This document shows, piece after piece, positions 6,876 through 17,296 of a stretch of DNA of 30,803 nucleotides. Numbering within the stretch: position 1 is the stretch's first letter; each line of letters starts with the position of its first letter. The DNA comes from a bacterium (lineage in GTDB: Bacteria > SZUA-79 > Acidulodesulfobacterales > Acidulodesulfobacteraceae): contig JAJYHI010000086.1 in NCBI GenBank assembly GCA_021784835.1, positions 1 to 30,803 of the forward strand, written 5' to 3'. The notes under the pieces were generated by a model that was not told the DNA's origin, ran no database searches, and worked only from the letters and a program-made list of their open reading frames with translations. The translations under genes and the position numbers were made by a program.

Positions 6876-8159
6876 ATGATATTTGAAAGGGACATCGCAA
6901 ACTCTATACTGGACGAATTCTCCGGCCGCGAAACAGTATTTTTGCTCGGAACCAGACAGACGGGGAAAACCACTATAGCAAAGATTCTTCAAAGCAAATG
7001 GAAAGGCGAAAACTCTCTTTATATAGACCTTGAAGACCGGTCGTATAGAAATAATTTTAACGCGTTAAGCATAGATGCCCTAAAAAACGTATTATTAATC
7101 GAAGGTATAGATATAAAAAAGCCCTGCCTTCTTATTTTAGACGAGGTTCAGCTTCTTGACGACCCGTCTAACACATTAAAACTGCTGCACGACCATTTTA
7201 TTAATTTAAAAGTGGTAGCCACGGGCTCTTCAAATTTAGAGATAAAGCAGAAGTTTTCGGATTCGCTAGCAGGCAGAAAAAAAGTATATCTAATTCAACC
7301 TCTTAATTTTGACGAGTTTCTCTTGTTTAAAGGCGAAGAAAAATTGCGCCGCTTAAGAGAACTGTTTAAAAAAGAGGATGAAAAGGGCAGGCAAAAATTA
7401 TCAGATGCCGGCACTGTCGGCAATTATGAAGCAAGTTTATCCGCCTTATTCGACGAATATTTAATATACGGCTCTTATCCCGAGGTCGTCCTTTTAAAAA
7501 ATAAAAAAGATAAAATAGAAAAAATCGGCTCTATAGTCACGTCTTATATACAAAAAGATATAAGAGATATTGCCAGAATAGACAATATAGACGGATACAA
7601 CAATCTTTTAAAATATCTCGCAATTAATACCGGTTCAGAATTTAATTCGGCTAATTCGGCAAAAACATTATCCCTGCAACGAAATACGATTCAAAGATAT
7701 ATAAGCCTTTTAACGGAAACGTTTGTAATAAAAAAGCTGAAGCCGTTTTTTATCAATAAAAACAAAGAGATATCTAAATCCGTAAAAATATATTATAAAG
7801 ACACCGGCGTAAGAAATTTCCAGATAAAAAATTTCAACAATATGGAATTCAGGGAAGATGCGGGCAAACTTCACGAAAATTATATTTTTAACGTTTTAGA
7901 TAACACTGCGGATATATTAACGTCTAATTATTTTTATCGCACTACTTCTCAGACCGAGATAGATTTTATACAGGAAAAGGAAGACGGCTTGTCGCTTATC
8001 GAGGTAAAATCGGGAATATTTAAAAATATTCCTAAAGCCGTTACCGAATTCGAATTAAAATATAAAAAAACGCTAAAAATTAAAAATAAATTAATTATAA
8101 ACAAATCATACTTTAGCTATACAAAGGAAGTAAAATTTATACCGGCATTTTTAATTTAA
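6876..8159 (+). CDS. AAA-type ATPase with DUF4143-type C-terminal domain
   Basis: A 427-residue P-loop ATPase of the widespread AAA_14/DUF4143 family. Walker A is GTRQTGKTT at residues 25-33, Walker B is LLILDE at 85-90, and a GSS sensor at 117-119 is followed by the family-typical LAGRKKVYLIQPLNFDEFL. The C-terminal part resembles a PD-(D/E)xK nuclease core, with E361-x-D363 and E376-V-K378 (IEVKSG). Members are often annotated as ATP-binding proteins of unknown function; they are patchily distributed and often look horizontally acquired. The gene is AT-rich, stands alone between divergent units and has no Shine-Dalgarno sequence. I do not assign a cellular role. Confidence 0.88.
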   Translation: MIFERDIANSILDEFSGRETVFLLGTRQTGKTTIAKILQSKWKGENSLYIDLEDRSYRNNFNALSIDALKNVLLIEGIDIKKPCLLILDEVQLLDDPSNTLKLLHDHFINLKVVATGSSNLEIKQKFSDSLAGRKKVYLIQPLNFDEFLLFKGEEKLRRLRELFKKEDEKGRQKLSDAGTVGNYEASLSALFDEYLIYGSYPEVVLLKNKKDKIEKIGSIVTSYIQKDIRDIARIDNIDGYNNLLKYLAINTGSEFNSANSAKTLSLQRNTIQRYISLLTETFVIKKLKPFFINKNKEISKSVKIYYKDTGVRNFQIKNFNNMEFREDAGKLHENYIFNVLDNTADILTSNYFYRTTSQTEIDFIQEKEDGLSLIEVKSGIFKNIPKAVTEFELKYKKTLKIKNKLIINKSYFSYTKEVKFIPAFLI

Positions 8160-8297
8160 ACTTAATTTAAAAGATTTTTAAACTTCACACTCTAACATAT
8201 TTATATCGGATATTTTTTATTTTTAATAATATTACATTTTTTGCTTGCAACTTTTACCTTATTTGATTTAATAATAACAATAATAACAAAATATTTA

Positions 8298-8303
8298 TAT
8301 AAT
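8298..8303 (+). promoter_or_regulatory. possible -10 element before the glycan locus
   Basis: A perfect TATAAT at 8298-8303 lies 11 bases before the ATG at 8315, which would give a leader of about 5 bases. No good -35 is seen 16-18 bases upstream. The surrounding AT-rich gap 8160-8314 contains no gene or hairpin that I can support. Confidence 0.25.
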
Positions 8304-8314
8304 ACTTATCATAT

Positions 8315-9523
8315 ATGAATATCCTTCACATAATATCTTCGAGAGGCTGGGGAGGAGCGGAAAATTCAGCCGCCTACCTTGCCAAAACTCAGATAGAACA
8401 CGGAAATAACGCCTATTTCTTTATACACTCTTTTAACAGCAAGCTGAGCAACGTTTTAAATTCAGTAAACGTTCCTTATTTTTCGGCTATAGACCCCGAA
8501 AGAAAGAACGTCTTCGCCGTTAAAAAAATAATAGGCGTCTGCAGGCGGCATAAAATAGACGTTATACACACGCACCTTGCGACGGGCTGTTATCTCGGCG
8601 TAATAGCCGGAAAACGCCTCGGCATACCCGTAATATCGCGAATAAACACTTACTGCGGCTATCCTTATTACGCGGCGGCCGACAGGATGCTTTTCGTCTC
8701 GGACGATTTAAAAAATTATTTTCTTGAAGACTATTTTCGAACCGAATCTTTTTTAAATTATAAACCAGGATTCATAGAAAATCTTGTTAACGAATTATTC
8801 GGCTTTAAATTCAGCCGCCCCGATTTAGACGAGATAATTTCTAAATCCGGAAAAGCCTACGATACTATTCCCGACAAGTTTTCCAATTACGATAAAAAGG
8901 CGGAAGGATACGAAGGGTTTTTTAATATAGGCATAACCGGCAGGCTTACCGTGGAAAAAGGACAGCAGTATCTTATCGAAGCCCTCGAATTATTAAGGAA
9001 AGAAACCGAAAGCGGCGGAGGCAGTCAAGGAAGCGGACAGGGGCAGGGCGGCGGAATCCCTCTCTTAGCCGGCAAGCCCGTAATGCTTCATATCGTCGGA
9101 AGCGGAAAGAACGAAAAAAACCTTTTAAAACAGGCTGCTGACAAAAAACTTCAAAACAGCGTAAAATTCTGGGGATATCAGAGCGACGTAAGACCGTTTA
9201 TAAATATGTTCGATATCGCCGTTTCATATACGACGAAAGAAGTTTTCGGTTTAAATAATATTGAATATATGCTGATGAAAAAACCTTGCGTCTCCGCCGA
9301 CAGCGGCGGAATGCCTGAATTATACGGCGATACCAATATTTTAATCGAGCCGGATAACCCTAAAGCGCTTAAAGAAGCTATTAAAAAATATGCAAACGAC
9401 CCCGGACTAATGAATAGGGAAGCCGAAAAGGGACGCGAAAGAGCAGTACGACTCTTTAATTCGGAAAAAATATATAACGACACGATGAAAGAATACGGCT
9501 TAGGAAAAAACATTGAACAGTAA
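8315..9523 (+). CDS. GT4 family glycosyltransferase
   Basis: A 402-residue GT-B retaining glycosyltransferase. The N-terminal acceptor half begins MNILHIISSRGWGGAE, the glycine-rich loop typical of GT4. The donor half shows NIGITGRLTVEKGQQYLIEAL and the EX7E motif at E309...E317 (EVFGLNNIE), followed by SADSGGMPEL. An unusual Gly/Gln/Ser-rich insert occupies residues 233-247, between the two halves of the fold. It is the first gene of a plus-strand run of surface-glycan genes and overlaps the next gene by 11 bases. Sugar specificity cannot be read. Confidence 0.9.
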   Translation: MNILHIISSRGWGGAENSAAYLAKTQIEHGNNAYFFIHSFNSKLSNVLNSVNVPYFSAIDPERKNVFAVKKIIGVCRRHKIDVIHTHLATGCYLGVIAGKRLGIPVISRINTYCGYPYYAAADRMLFVSDDLKNYFLEDYFRTESFLNYKPGFIENLVNELFGFKFSRPDLDEIISKSGKAYDTIPDKFSNYDKKAEGYEGFFNIGITGRLTVEKGQQYLIEALELLRKETESGGGSQGSGQGQGGGIPLLAGKPVMLHIVGSGKNEKNLLKQAADKKLQNSVKFWGYQSDVRPFINMFDIAVSYTTKEVFGLNNIEYMLMKKPCVSADSGGMPELYGDTNILIEPDNPKALKEAIKKYANDPGLMNREAEKGRERAVRLFNSEKIYNDTMKEYGLGKNIEQ

Positions 9524-10730
9524 AAAAATAAACGATTTATTTTTGAAGTTTATTAAATTGCTTCCTCTGGGAACGATACTAGGTATTTTAAACTACAAGA
9601 AAAAACAGCCTTTACCGCCGCAGTCTTCCGGTTCGCAAATTCAAAAGATTTTATTTATTAAACTGGAAGGTATAGGGGACTCGGTTTACCTGCTCGAAAT
9701 AATCCACAGGCTATATTTCCTCTACCCCTCGTTAAAAATAGACGTTCTTTCCACCGGCGGAAATCCTCTGTTTTCCATATTTAAAAATCAACTGTTTAAT
9801 GACTCACTCGGCGAATCTCATAAATTCGGTTTAAAATTACTGAAACCTTTAAATCCCGTAAGTTATTTTAAAACAGTGAAAAGCATAAACAAGGAAAATT
9901 ACGATATAATATTCGATTTTACGGGAATGCCCGTAAATATCCCCCTGATGCTTTTGTTTACAAAATCTTATTTGGTCGGATTTACCGATAATGCCAAATT
10001 AAGAAAACAAAGCTATAGCTATACAGTCGATATAGATAGAAACATTCATATATTCGACAACTATTTAAATCTTGTCAAGCCGTTTTTTTCTATTTCCAAC
10101 GAAAAGAAATTTACGATAAATTTTAATATTCAACCGCCTGAAAATAACTTCAAAAGCGGCGGCGGCAATTTCATCAACCTCGTTCTGTCGAGCAGCGGCG
10201 GCGGCAATATGAACAGGAGGCTCCCATTTGAAAACTCTATTCTTTTAATCAATCTCCTTATAAAAAACTTTCCCGACTATAAAATCAACCTGCTCGGAGG
10301 CCCGACCGATTATCCCTATCTTGAAAGTTTATGCGGCAGATTAAATTTAAACAGTTCTCCATCGGCAATGAATATAGTTTCGGTAAAAAAAACAAAAAAT
10401 ATACTCGAAGCAATGGAACTGCTGAAAAATTCTTATTTTAACATATGTATAGATTCCGGTCTTATGCATATATCGTCGCTTGTTAATCCTAATACTTACT
10501 GTCTTTTCGGATATTCAAGCCCCGTAAACTCTCTGCCGTTTAACAACATAGGTTATTATTCGTCTAATATGGACTGCGCGCCCTGCTCGTTTTATAAAAT
10601 CAGCGAATGCAAAACCCTTGAATGTATGGGAAAAATAGACCCGAAAAAGATAATAAGCGATTTGCTTGCTTGTCATTGCGGGCATAAGCGGACGGAGTCC
10701 GGCGAAGCTCACCAATCTCAAAATAATTAA
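9513..10730 (+). CDS. GT9 family glycosyltransferase (heptosyltransferase-like), copy 1
   Basis: A 405-residue GT-B enzyme of family 9, which includes ADP-heptose:LPS heptosyltransferases. The N-terminal motif KILFIKLEGIGDSVYLLE (residues 45-62, D56 conserved) and the C-terminal donor motif CIDSGLMHISSLVNP...FGYSSP are diagnostic. A cysteine cluster near the end (CAPCSFYKISECKTLECMG) resembles the metal- or disulfide-type cluster seen in many GT9 proteins. The start is a TTG inside the previous gene (11-base overlap), supported by AGGA about 7 bases upstream and the absence of any ATG before the first motif. Two small Gly-rich insertions (KSGGGN, SSGGGN) lie in the linker. The acceptor is unknown. 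Confidence 0.88.
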   Translation: MNSKKINDLFLKFIKLLPLGTILGILNYKKKQPLPPQSSGSQIQKILFIKLEGIGDSVYLLEIIHRLYFLYPSLKIDVLSTGGNPLFSIFKNQLFNDSLGESHKFGLKLLKPLNPVSYFKTVKSINKENYDIIFDFTGMPVNIPLMLLFTKSYLVGFTDNAKLRKQSYSYTVDIDRNIHIFDNYLNLVKPFFSISNEKKFTINFNIQPPENNFKSGGGNFINLVLSSSGGGNMNRRLPFENSILLINLLIKNFPDYKINLLGGPTDYPYLESLCGRLNLNSSPSAMNIVSVKKTKNILEAMELLKNSYFNICIDSGLMHISSLVNPNTYCLFGYSSPVNSLPFNNIGYYSSNMDCAPCSFYKISECKTLECMGKIDPKKIISDLLACHCGHKRTESGEAHQSQNN

Positions 10731-10747
10731 ATTTTATTAAATATAAT

Positions 10748-12154
10748 ATGGAATATAATATGCAATTAGAAAAAATAAAATCTATAAGAAAGTCTGAAAT
10801 TGAAAAACTTGCAGTATCGCCTCTTAAAAGAAGGCTGAAGAAAATAATCTATCTTTTAAAATACGGCATGCCGTTCGGTAGATTTATTAAATACTCTCTG
10901 TCTTACGTCTTTGTAATTCCTTTTGCAAAAATAAAAACAAATTTAAAAAGCACAGCTATTAGAAAGGAATACTTCGGAAGCGGAACTACTGACAAAAAAA
11001 AAGGCAACGAAGAGGCCGCAGATAACGCCGACGCATGTTACATAGCCGTCAACATAGGCAACGCAGGCATAGGCGACGCTATCGTAGCAATAAGATTTTT
11101 AAGGGATTTTACCGGCTTCGTATCGAAAGGCGCCGACGGACATATAATCTTCGACATTTTCTACAGGTCTCCCGATTCCATTAAGTTTATTGCGGCGGCT
11201 CTGCCTAACGTAAGAAGGGTTTTAAACCTGCCCGATTATACGCTTATGCGTAAATTTTACGATATAGACTTAAAATTAAATACTTTTTTCATTAAAGAAG
11301 AAATTAATGAATTAAGCCGCAAAAAGTTATCGGATAAATTTCCTGCCGTCTTAAAAATTATCGAAAACACTAAAACCAATCAGTCTTCTCTCGAAAAATA
11401 TATTAAAACCCGTCCGTTCAGCGAAGGTATATTGTCGGACGCCGTAACGGCTATGGGGCTTTCGCGGGCAACATATCTAAATAACATTGCCGGAATTGCA
11501 AATAATATCGATACCGTAAATAACGTCGCAAGCAATAACCGCAAAAATATTATTAACGGCGCTAGTCTTCTCAATATAGACATAGAACCTGAGGCGGTTT
11601 CCAAATTTAATTTACAAGGCGTCAAATTTATCACCGTTCACGACGGATGGGACGAAAACACTAAAACAAAAACAGGCTCGGCGACGAAATCTTATCCGCC
11701 CCGAAAATGGCAGGAACTTGTAAACACATTAAAGCATGAATTCCCCGAATATGCCGTCGTCCAGCTCGGCGGTCTCGGCAACGGCTCGGACATAGAAGGC
11801 ATCGGCTTAAACTTAAGAGGAAAAACGACCCTGAAGGAAGCCGCCTCTCTTCTTGCGGCATCTTCCCTGCATATCGACGCCGACTCCGGACTCGTGCATA
11901 TCGCCGTTTCACTTGGAACTCCATGCGCCGTTCTTTTCGGTCCGACCAACGCCGCCTACTGTTCGTATTCCGGGTTTGCAAATTATACCGCCGTGACCCC
12001 CCGCTTGTGCGGAAACTGCTGGTGGAGCACCGACGGCTGGATGGAAGCCTGCCCCAGAGGACTTAACGCACCGGAATGCATGTATTCGATAGAACCGGCG
12101 GACGTAATAAACGAAATAAAAAAAGCCGATATAATTAAGCGGGATACATTGTAA
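10748..12154 (+). CDS. GT9 family glycosyltransferase (heptosyltransferase-like), copy 2
   Basis: A 468-residue GT9 protein, longer than usual because of an N-terminal basic and hydrophobic extension (residues 1-95) that may associate with the membrane. The first motif NIGNAGIGDAIVAIRFLRDF (102-121, D110) is intact. The C-terminal donor motif reads HIDADSGLVHIAVSLGTP, followed by LFGPTN and a Cys-rich tail (CGNCWW...CPRG...CMYS). The gene begins 17 bases after copy 1. Two in-frame ATGs exist, at 10748 and 10760. The second gives a protein four residues shorter, and no Shine-Dalgarno sequence discriminates between them. It is probably a surface-polysaccharide or LPS-core transferase. Confidence 0.87.
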   Translation: MEYNMQLEKIKSIRKSEIEKLAVSPLKRRLKKIIYLLKYGMPFGRFIKYSLSYVFVIPFAKIKTNLKSTAIRKEYFGSGTTDKKKGNEEAADNADACYIAVNIGNAGIGDAIVAIRFLRDFTGFVSKGADGHIIFDIFYRSPDSIKFIAAALPNVRRVLNLPDYTLMRKFYDIDLKLNTFFIKEEINELSRKKLSDKFPAVLKIIENTKTNQSSLEKYIKTRPFSEGILSDAVTAMGLSRATYLNNIAGIANNIDTVNNVASNNRKNIINGASLLNIDIEPEAVSKFNLQGVKFITVHDGWDENTKTKTGSATKSYPPRKWQELVNTLKHEFPEYAVVQLGGLGNGSDIEGIGLNLRGKTTLKEAASLLAASSLHIDADSGLVHIAVSLGTPCAVLFGPTNAAYCSYSGFANYTAVTPRLCGNCWWSTDGWMEACPRGLNAPECMYSIEPADVINEIKKADIIKRDTL

Positions 12155-12157
12155 AAA

Positions 12158-13606
12158 ATGCTAAGACAAAAAATAAATACCTTAAAAAGACGCTCTTATA
12201 AATTATACAGTAAGCTCTTTATATATCTGCCCGTAGATATTCTTATATATTTGCGCAATTTTTTACGGAATTTCTTTAATGCCGGACATGCTGCGCCCCC
12301 AGAAAAGCAAGAAAAACGCCTCATAATATTCCGGCACGACGGCATAGGCGATTACGTCCTGTTTAGAAACTTCCTGGAAGTATTAAAAAAAAGCCCCCGA
12401 TTTGCAGGCTATAAAATAACGCTTCTCGGCAATACCGCATGGAAAGACCTTGCGGAATTTTTGGATAAAGACTATATAGACGAATTTATCTGGCTAGATA
12501 AAAAAAGGTTTACGGCGGATTTCTTTTATAGATACAAAAAGTTTAAGGAAATAACGTCCGTTAAATACGAAATCCTGATTCATCCTTTCGGCAGGGAATT
12601 TTTTAACGCCGACAACGATTTAGCCTTCCTTATAAACGCGGATAAAAAAATAGGCAGTATAAGGCTCCCGCGCTTTACAAAGCCGTATAAAAAGAAAATC
12701 CTCGAAAAAATTTATAACGAATTAATTTCAGACGAAGAAAACGTCCGGTTTGAATTTTATAAAAATAAAAATTTCTTTGAAAAACTGCTGTCGGAAAAAA
12801 TAAGCATAGATAAGCCTTTTATAAAACTGCCGCCGCATCCGGCCTCCGCCTCTGTCTCCGCCGCCGTCTCAGCTCCCGCGCCTGCGCTTTCCGAAGAACC
12901 AGGTTTAAAATCAAAACTTGGAATTTCCTCTCCGTATGCCGCCTTTTTCATAGGCGCAAGCGTAAAACACAGAAAATGGCCGCCGGAATACTTCGCCGAA
13001 ACCGCCCGCTATCTCCATATGAAATACGGCTTTCACATAGTCTTGTGCGGCGGAAAAAGCGAGTTAAGCGACGCCGCGGAATTCAAAAAACATTTTCCGG
13101 CCGACCTTGCAGACAAAGCCTCGTTTACGGACGCAGTAGGAAAAATTTCGCTTATAGAACTGCTTTATATCGTCAAAAACGCCTCTTTGGTTATATCAAA
13201 CGAAACTATGGCGCCTCATATCGCAATGGCGCTGGCAAACGCAGGTACTATAAACGCAAGTAAATCAAATTATTTCGATAAGAAATTAACGGGTATAACT
13301 AATCAAACCGCCTCCGCACCTGACGCCCCCTATATAACATCTGCTTCTCCATCCGCAACCGGAGTTCAAAAATCCGCAATAATAGTTATCTCCGTCGGCG
13401 AAGACTTATTTGAGCATTTCAGCCCTTATCCAAAAGAAATAACCGGTAATTCCAATTATGCAACAGTCTTCCACCCCCATATAGAAAAAAACCTCAAGGA
13501 ATATATCGATATTGCAACGGCGTTCGGACGCGGCTACGACGACAGGTTCGATATTTCGGAGATAGCAGTAAAATCGGTTTTGGATAAAATAGACGAAATT
13601 TTATAG
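12158..13606 (+). CDS. GT9 family glycosyltransferase (heptosyltransferase-like), copy 3
   Basis: A 482-residue GT9 protein starting 3 bases after copy 2, so the two are probably coupled. The first motif is LIIFRHDGIGDYVLFRNFLE (55-74, D65). The donor half has FFIGASVKHRKWPPEYFAE and LVISNETMAPHIAMALANAG, where Asn-Glu-Thr-Met replaces the usual Asp-Ser-Gly-x-x-H motif lead. Two Ala/Ser/Pro-rich low-complexity inserts (about 226-248 and 381-405) interrupt the fold and are absent from ordinary GT9 enzymes. The usual Cys cluster at the end is missing. Altered donor motif and inserts may mean a divergent specificity. Confidence 0.85.
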   Translation: MLRQKINTLKRRSYKLYSKLFIYLPVDILIYLRNFLRNFFNAGHAAPPEKQEKRLIIFRHDGIGDYVLFRNFLEVLKKSPRFAGYKITLLGNTAWKDLAEFLDKDYIDEFIWLDKKRFTADFFYRYKKFKEITSVKYEILIHPFGREFFNADNDLAFLINADKKIGSIRLPRFTKPYKKKILEKIYNELISDEENVRFEFYKNKNFFEKLLSEKISIDKPFIKLPPHPASASVSAAVSAPAPALSEEPGLKSKLGISSPYAAFFIGASVKHRKWPPEYFAETARYLHMKYGFHIVLCGGKSELSDAAEFKKHFPADLADKASFTDAVGKISLIELLYIVKNASLVISNETMAPHIAMALANAGTINASKSNYFDKKLTGITNQTASAPDAPYITSASPSATGVQKSAIIVISVGEDLFEHFSPYPKEITGNSNYATVFHPHIEKNLKEYIDIATAFGRGYDDRFDISEIAVKSVLDKIDEIL

Positions 13607-13646
13607 AGATAATTATTTATTTTTTATGGCCGCAAAACTTATTATA

Positions 13647-13674
13647 TTGGCAAATTCAAATTACGCATTATAAT
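13647..13674 (+). promoter_or_regulatory. predicted promoter for the GT2-flippase pair
   Basis: TTGGCA (13647-13652), a 16-base spacer and TATAAT (13669-13674) match the sigma-70 consensus at 11 of 12 positions. They lie in the 153-base gap 13607-13759 and would give a leader of about 80 bases. This suggests that the AT-rich GT2 and flippase genes form a transcription unit separate from the GT9 run. Confidence 0.45.
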
Positions 13675-13759
13675 TATTGCAAAATGAAATAAAATATTAA
13701 ATAATTATATACTCAGGTTATTATTTAACAAATATATTTAATAGCTTAAACATTAAAAA

Positions 13760-14740
13760 ATGATAATTTCCGCAAACAGGCTTAAAAAAATATGGTATTA
13801 TTTAAAAAGGTGTAGAATTAATGTATTTTTTAATGCATTAAGGTTATCCCTTTTAAGCCTTCCGAACGATAAATACAAATCGCGCGTGAAAAAAATATAT
13901 AAAAAACCTTTAATTTTCCCTCTATTTAATGCGCCAAGTTTACCTGAAAGCATTTTAGTTTCAATAATTATCCCCGTTTATAATCAATGGGATTATACAT
14001 ATATGTGCTTAAAATCTATATCGGAAAATACCGAAGGAATTTCTTACGAAGTCATAATAGCGGACGATAATTCTTCCGATGAAACCGTAAATATAGAAAA
14101 ATACGTAAAAAATGTTAAAATAATCAGAAATAAAAATAATCTCGGCTTTTTAAGAAATTGCAATAACGCCGCCAAGCAAGCTTCCGGTAAATATATTCTG
14201 TTTTTAAATAACGACACGGAAGTCCAAAAAGGCTGGTTAAAAAATCTTTTGCAACTGATGGAAAGCGACGATAAAATAGGAATAGCAGGACCTAAATTTA
14301 TATACCCCAACGGAGTACTTTTAGAAGCGGGCTGCATAATATGGAAAGACGGAGAATCATGGCAATACGGAATGTTCGATAGCCCTGACAGGCCGGAATA
14401 TAATTACACCAGAGAAGCTGACTTTATTTCCGGCACCTGTATAATTATGAAAAAAGAATTATTTTACGAAATAGGCGGATTCGACGAAAGGTATGCTCCA
14501 GCATATTACGAAGACGCCGACCTTGCTTTTGAAACGAGCAAAAGAGGTTATAAAATAGTCTATCAACCTTCCTCGGTCGTTATTCATTACGAAAATATCA
14601 CTTACAAGAAATATAAACCCGCTGACGGCCGAGACAATAAAGAAAAATTTATTCAAAAATGGAAACAAAAGCTTGAAAAGGAACATTATGAACACATGAC
14701 TAATATTCAATCGGCTAAAAATAAGCCTATTGCCCGTTAA
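13760..14740 (+). CDS. GT2 family glycosyltransferase (rhamnosyltransferase-like)
   Basis: A 326-residue GT-A enzyme of the GT2 subgroup that includes many rhamnosyltransferase-like proteins. The GT2 domain starts at VSIIIPVYNQ (67-76). Nucleotide-binding D102-D103 sits in IIADDNSSDE. The subgroup's NND (150-152, LFLNNDTEV) takes the place of DxD, and the GGFDERY...YYEDADL segment (239-255) carries the catalytic acidic pair E251-D252. A basic and hydrophobic N-terminal stretch of about 60 residues precedes the domain. Its GT2 domain is strikingly similar to the C-terminal domain of the fusion protein at 24463-26541. Base composition is visibly more AT-rich than the GT9 genes upstream. Confidence 0.88.
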   Translation: MIISANRLKKIWYYLKRCRINVFFNALRLSLLSLPNDKYKSRVKKIYKKPLIFPLFNAPSLPESILVSIIIPVYNQWDYTYMCLKSISENTEGISYEVIIADDNSSDETVNIEKYVKNVKIIRNKNNLGFLRNCNNAAKQASGKYILFLNNDTEVQKGWLKNLLQLMESDDKIGIAGPKFIYPNGVLLEAGCIIWKDGESWQYGMFDSPDRPEYNYTREADFISGTCIIMKKELFYEIGGFDERYAPAYYEDADLAFETSKRGYKIVYQPSSVVIHYENITYKKYKPADGRDNKEKFIQKWKQKLEKEHYEHMTNIQSAKNKPIAR

Positions 14741-14773
14741 TTAAATAAAATAGCTTCCATACAAATAAAAGCA

Positions 14774-16231
14774 ATGCCGTATATGCCATCGTTATCAAAC
14801 AAGCAAAGATTTATAAAAAACTTGACGCTTTTATTTGGTTCCCGTGTTTTAAGCGCAATATTAACCTTAACGGCTAATATTTACCTCATAGAAAAATTAG
14901 GAGCTTCGATATTCGGCGAATTTGCTTTTGGATTGACTTTAGCCGGATACTTTATTTCTATTGCCGATACCGGACTGTCGCCTTTCGGTGAAACTGCGGT
15001 AGCAAAAAATAAAAATAAAAGCAATATAGCGGAAACTATAAACGATATTTCATCCGCAAGGCTTTTGCTCTCATTTATATCGTTCATAATTATTATTTCC
15101 ATAGGACTAATATTTTTTCAGGACGCTCCCCGCCAAAGAAATATAATTATCGCTTTTTCTTTATTGCCTTTAATATACTCTTTTAACTTCTCATGGGCGT
15201 TACGGGGCATGGAAAAAAATCACGTTATTTTATTTACTAATTTTATAAACAGTTTATTATTTTTACTGGGAATTTTATTGATAGTAAAAAATTTTAACTG
15301 GTATTTGACGGCGGCATTGTTATATTTAGCCGGAAATTTAACTTCCGTGCTGATTCAAACCAATTATATCGAAAAAATCGTAAAAAAAATAAAAATTAAT
15401 TTTACGATTAATGCAGTAAAAAAAACCGTTAAAGATTCCCTGCCTTTTGGAATATTCTCCTGGTTCAGCATTTTATATATAAGCTATCCTATAATTTTCC
15501 TAAAGATTTTTAATAATAATAAAAACATAGGTTACTATTATATAACCTATAAAATAATCGGATTTATATTTATGATGCTTAATTTAACCGGCAACGCTTT
15601 TATTCCAGTTATATCGGATGCGATAAAAGAAAACGACGGAATAAAAGAATCTAAATTATTAAGCGAGTTTATCAGATTTATTTATACTTTTTCTTTGCCG
15701 GCAATTTTTGGGGGATATGTAATAAGCCGCACTTTAATTATAGAATTATTCGGAATAAAATTAATACCTGCGACAGGTCTTTTAAGAATAATGGTATGGT
15801 CCATATTGCCGGTAGGAATAAGTTCCGCGCTTATATCGTATCTTATGGTAAAAAACGCAAGAAAATACCTCGTGAAGTCTGCATCTTTTGCTTCTTTGGG
15901 AGGATTTATTTTTGCATTTTTCTTTATTAAATATTATGGACTTAAAGGAGCCGCATATTCTTTAATTTTTATAGAACTGTTAATGTCGGGCAGTTTATTA
16001 TATTTTACTTATAAAACCGTTAAAATTAAATTTAATATGATAAATTTTATAAAAGTTTTACTGTCGTCATTAATAATGGGATTTATCGTAATAGAGCTCC
16101 GCCAAAAATTAATTTTAAGCATAATAATAGGCATGTTCGTTTATACCATGCTCTCATTAATTTTAAAAACTATCGGTAAAAAGGATATTATGGAAATTAA
16201 AGAATTATTGACTGTTAAAAAAGTCGGCTAA
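14774..16231 (+). CDS. Wzx-like oligosaccharide flippase (polysaccharide transporter family)
   Basis: A 485-residue polytopic membrane protein with about 12-14 hydrophobic segments. It starts KNLTLLFGSRVLSAILTLTANIYLIEKLGASIFGEFAF, the pattern of PST/MOP-superfamily Wzx flippases, which move undecaprenyl-linked oligosaccharide units to the periplasm. Family-typical features include the early GxxxxGxFAF loop and the ADTGLSPFG region. Very AT-rich codon use matches the usual signature of mobile O-antigen flippase genes. It lies 33 bases after the GT2 gene and ends 30 bases before the convergent gmd gene. An alternative ATG at 14783 would shorten it by three residues. No Wzy polymerase is recognisable in the window. 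Confidence 0.88.
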   Translation: MPYMPSLSNKQRFIKNLTLLFGSRVLSAILTLTANIYLIEKLGASIFGEFAFGLTLAGYFISIADTGLSPFGETAVAKNKNKSNIAETINDISSARLLLSFISFIIIISIGLIFFQDAPRQRNIIIAFSLLPLIYSFNFSWALRGMEKNHVILFTNFINSLLFLLGILLIVKNFNWYLTAALLYLAGNLTSVLIQTNYIEKIVKKIKINFTINAVKKTVKDSLPFGIFSWFSILYISYPIIFLKIFNNNKNIGYYYITYKIIGFIFMMLNLTGNAFIPVISDAIKENDGIKESKLLSEFIRFIYTFSLPAIFGGYVISRTLIIELFGIKLIPATGLLRIMVWSILPVGISSALISYLMVKNARKYLVKSASFASLGGFIFAFFFIKYYGLKGAAYSLIFIELLMSGSLLYFTYKTVKIKFNMINFIKVLLSSLIMGFIVIELRQKLILSIIIGMFVYTMLSLILKTIGKKDIMEIKELLTVKKVG

Positions 16232-16261
16232 TTCTTTAAACTTCCTTATAGTTTTATAGTT

Positions 16262-17245
<984 letters not shown>

Positions 17246-17296
17246 TTAATCCTCCGTAACTATTTTAGTTGATTATTATATTTCATTATAATTAAT

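Noticed and set aside
6876..8159. ATPase as part of a toxin-antitoxin or defence pair
   Set aside because: No partner gene is adjacent and the family itself has no established defence role, so I made no such call.
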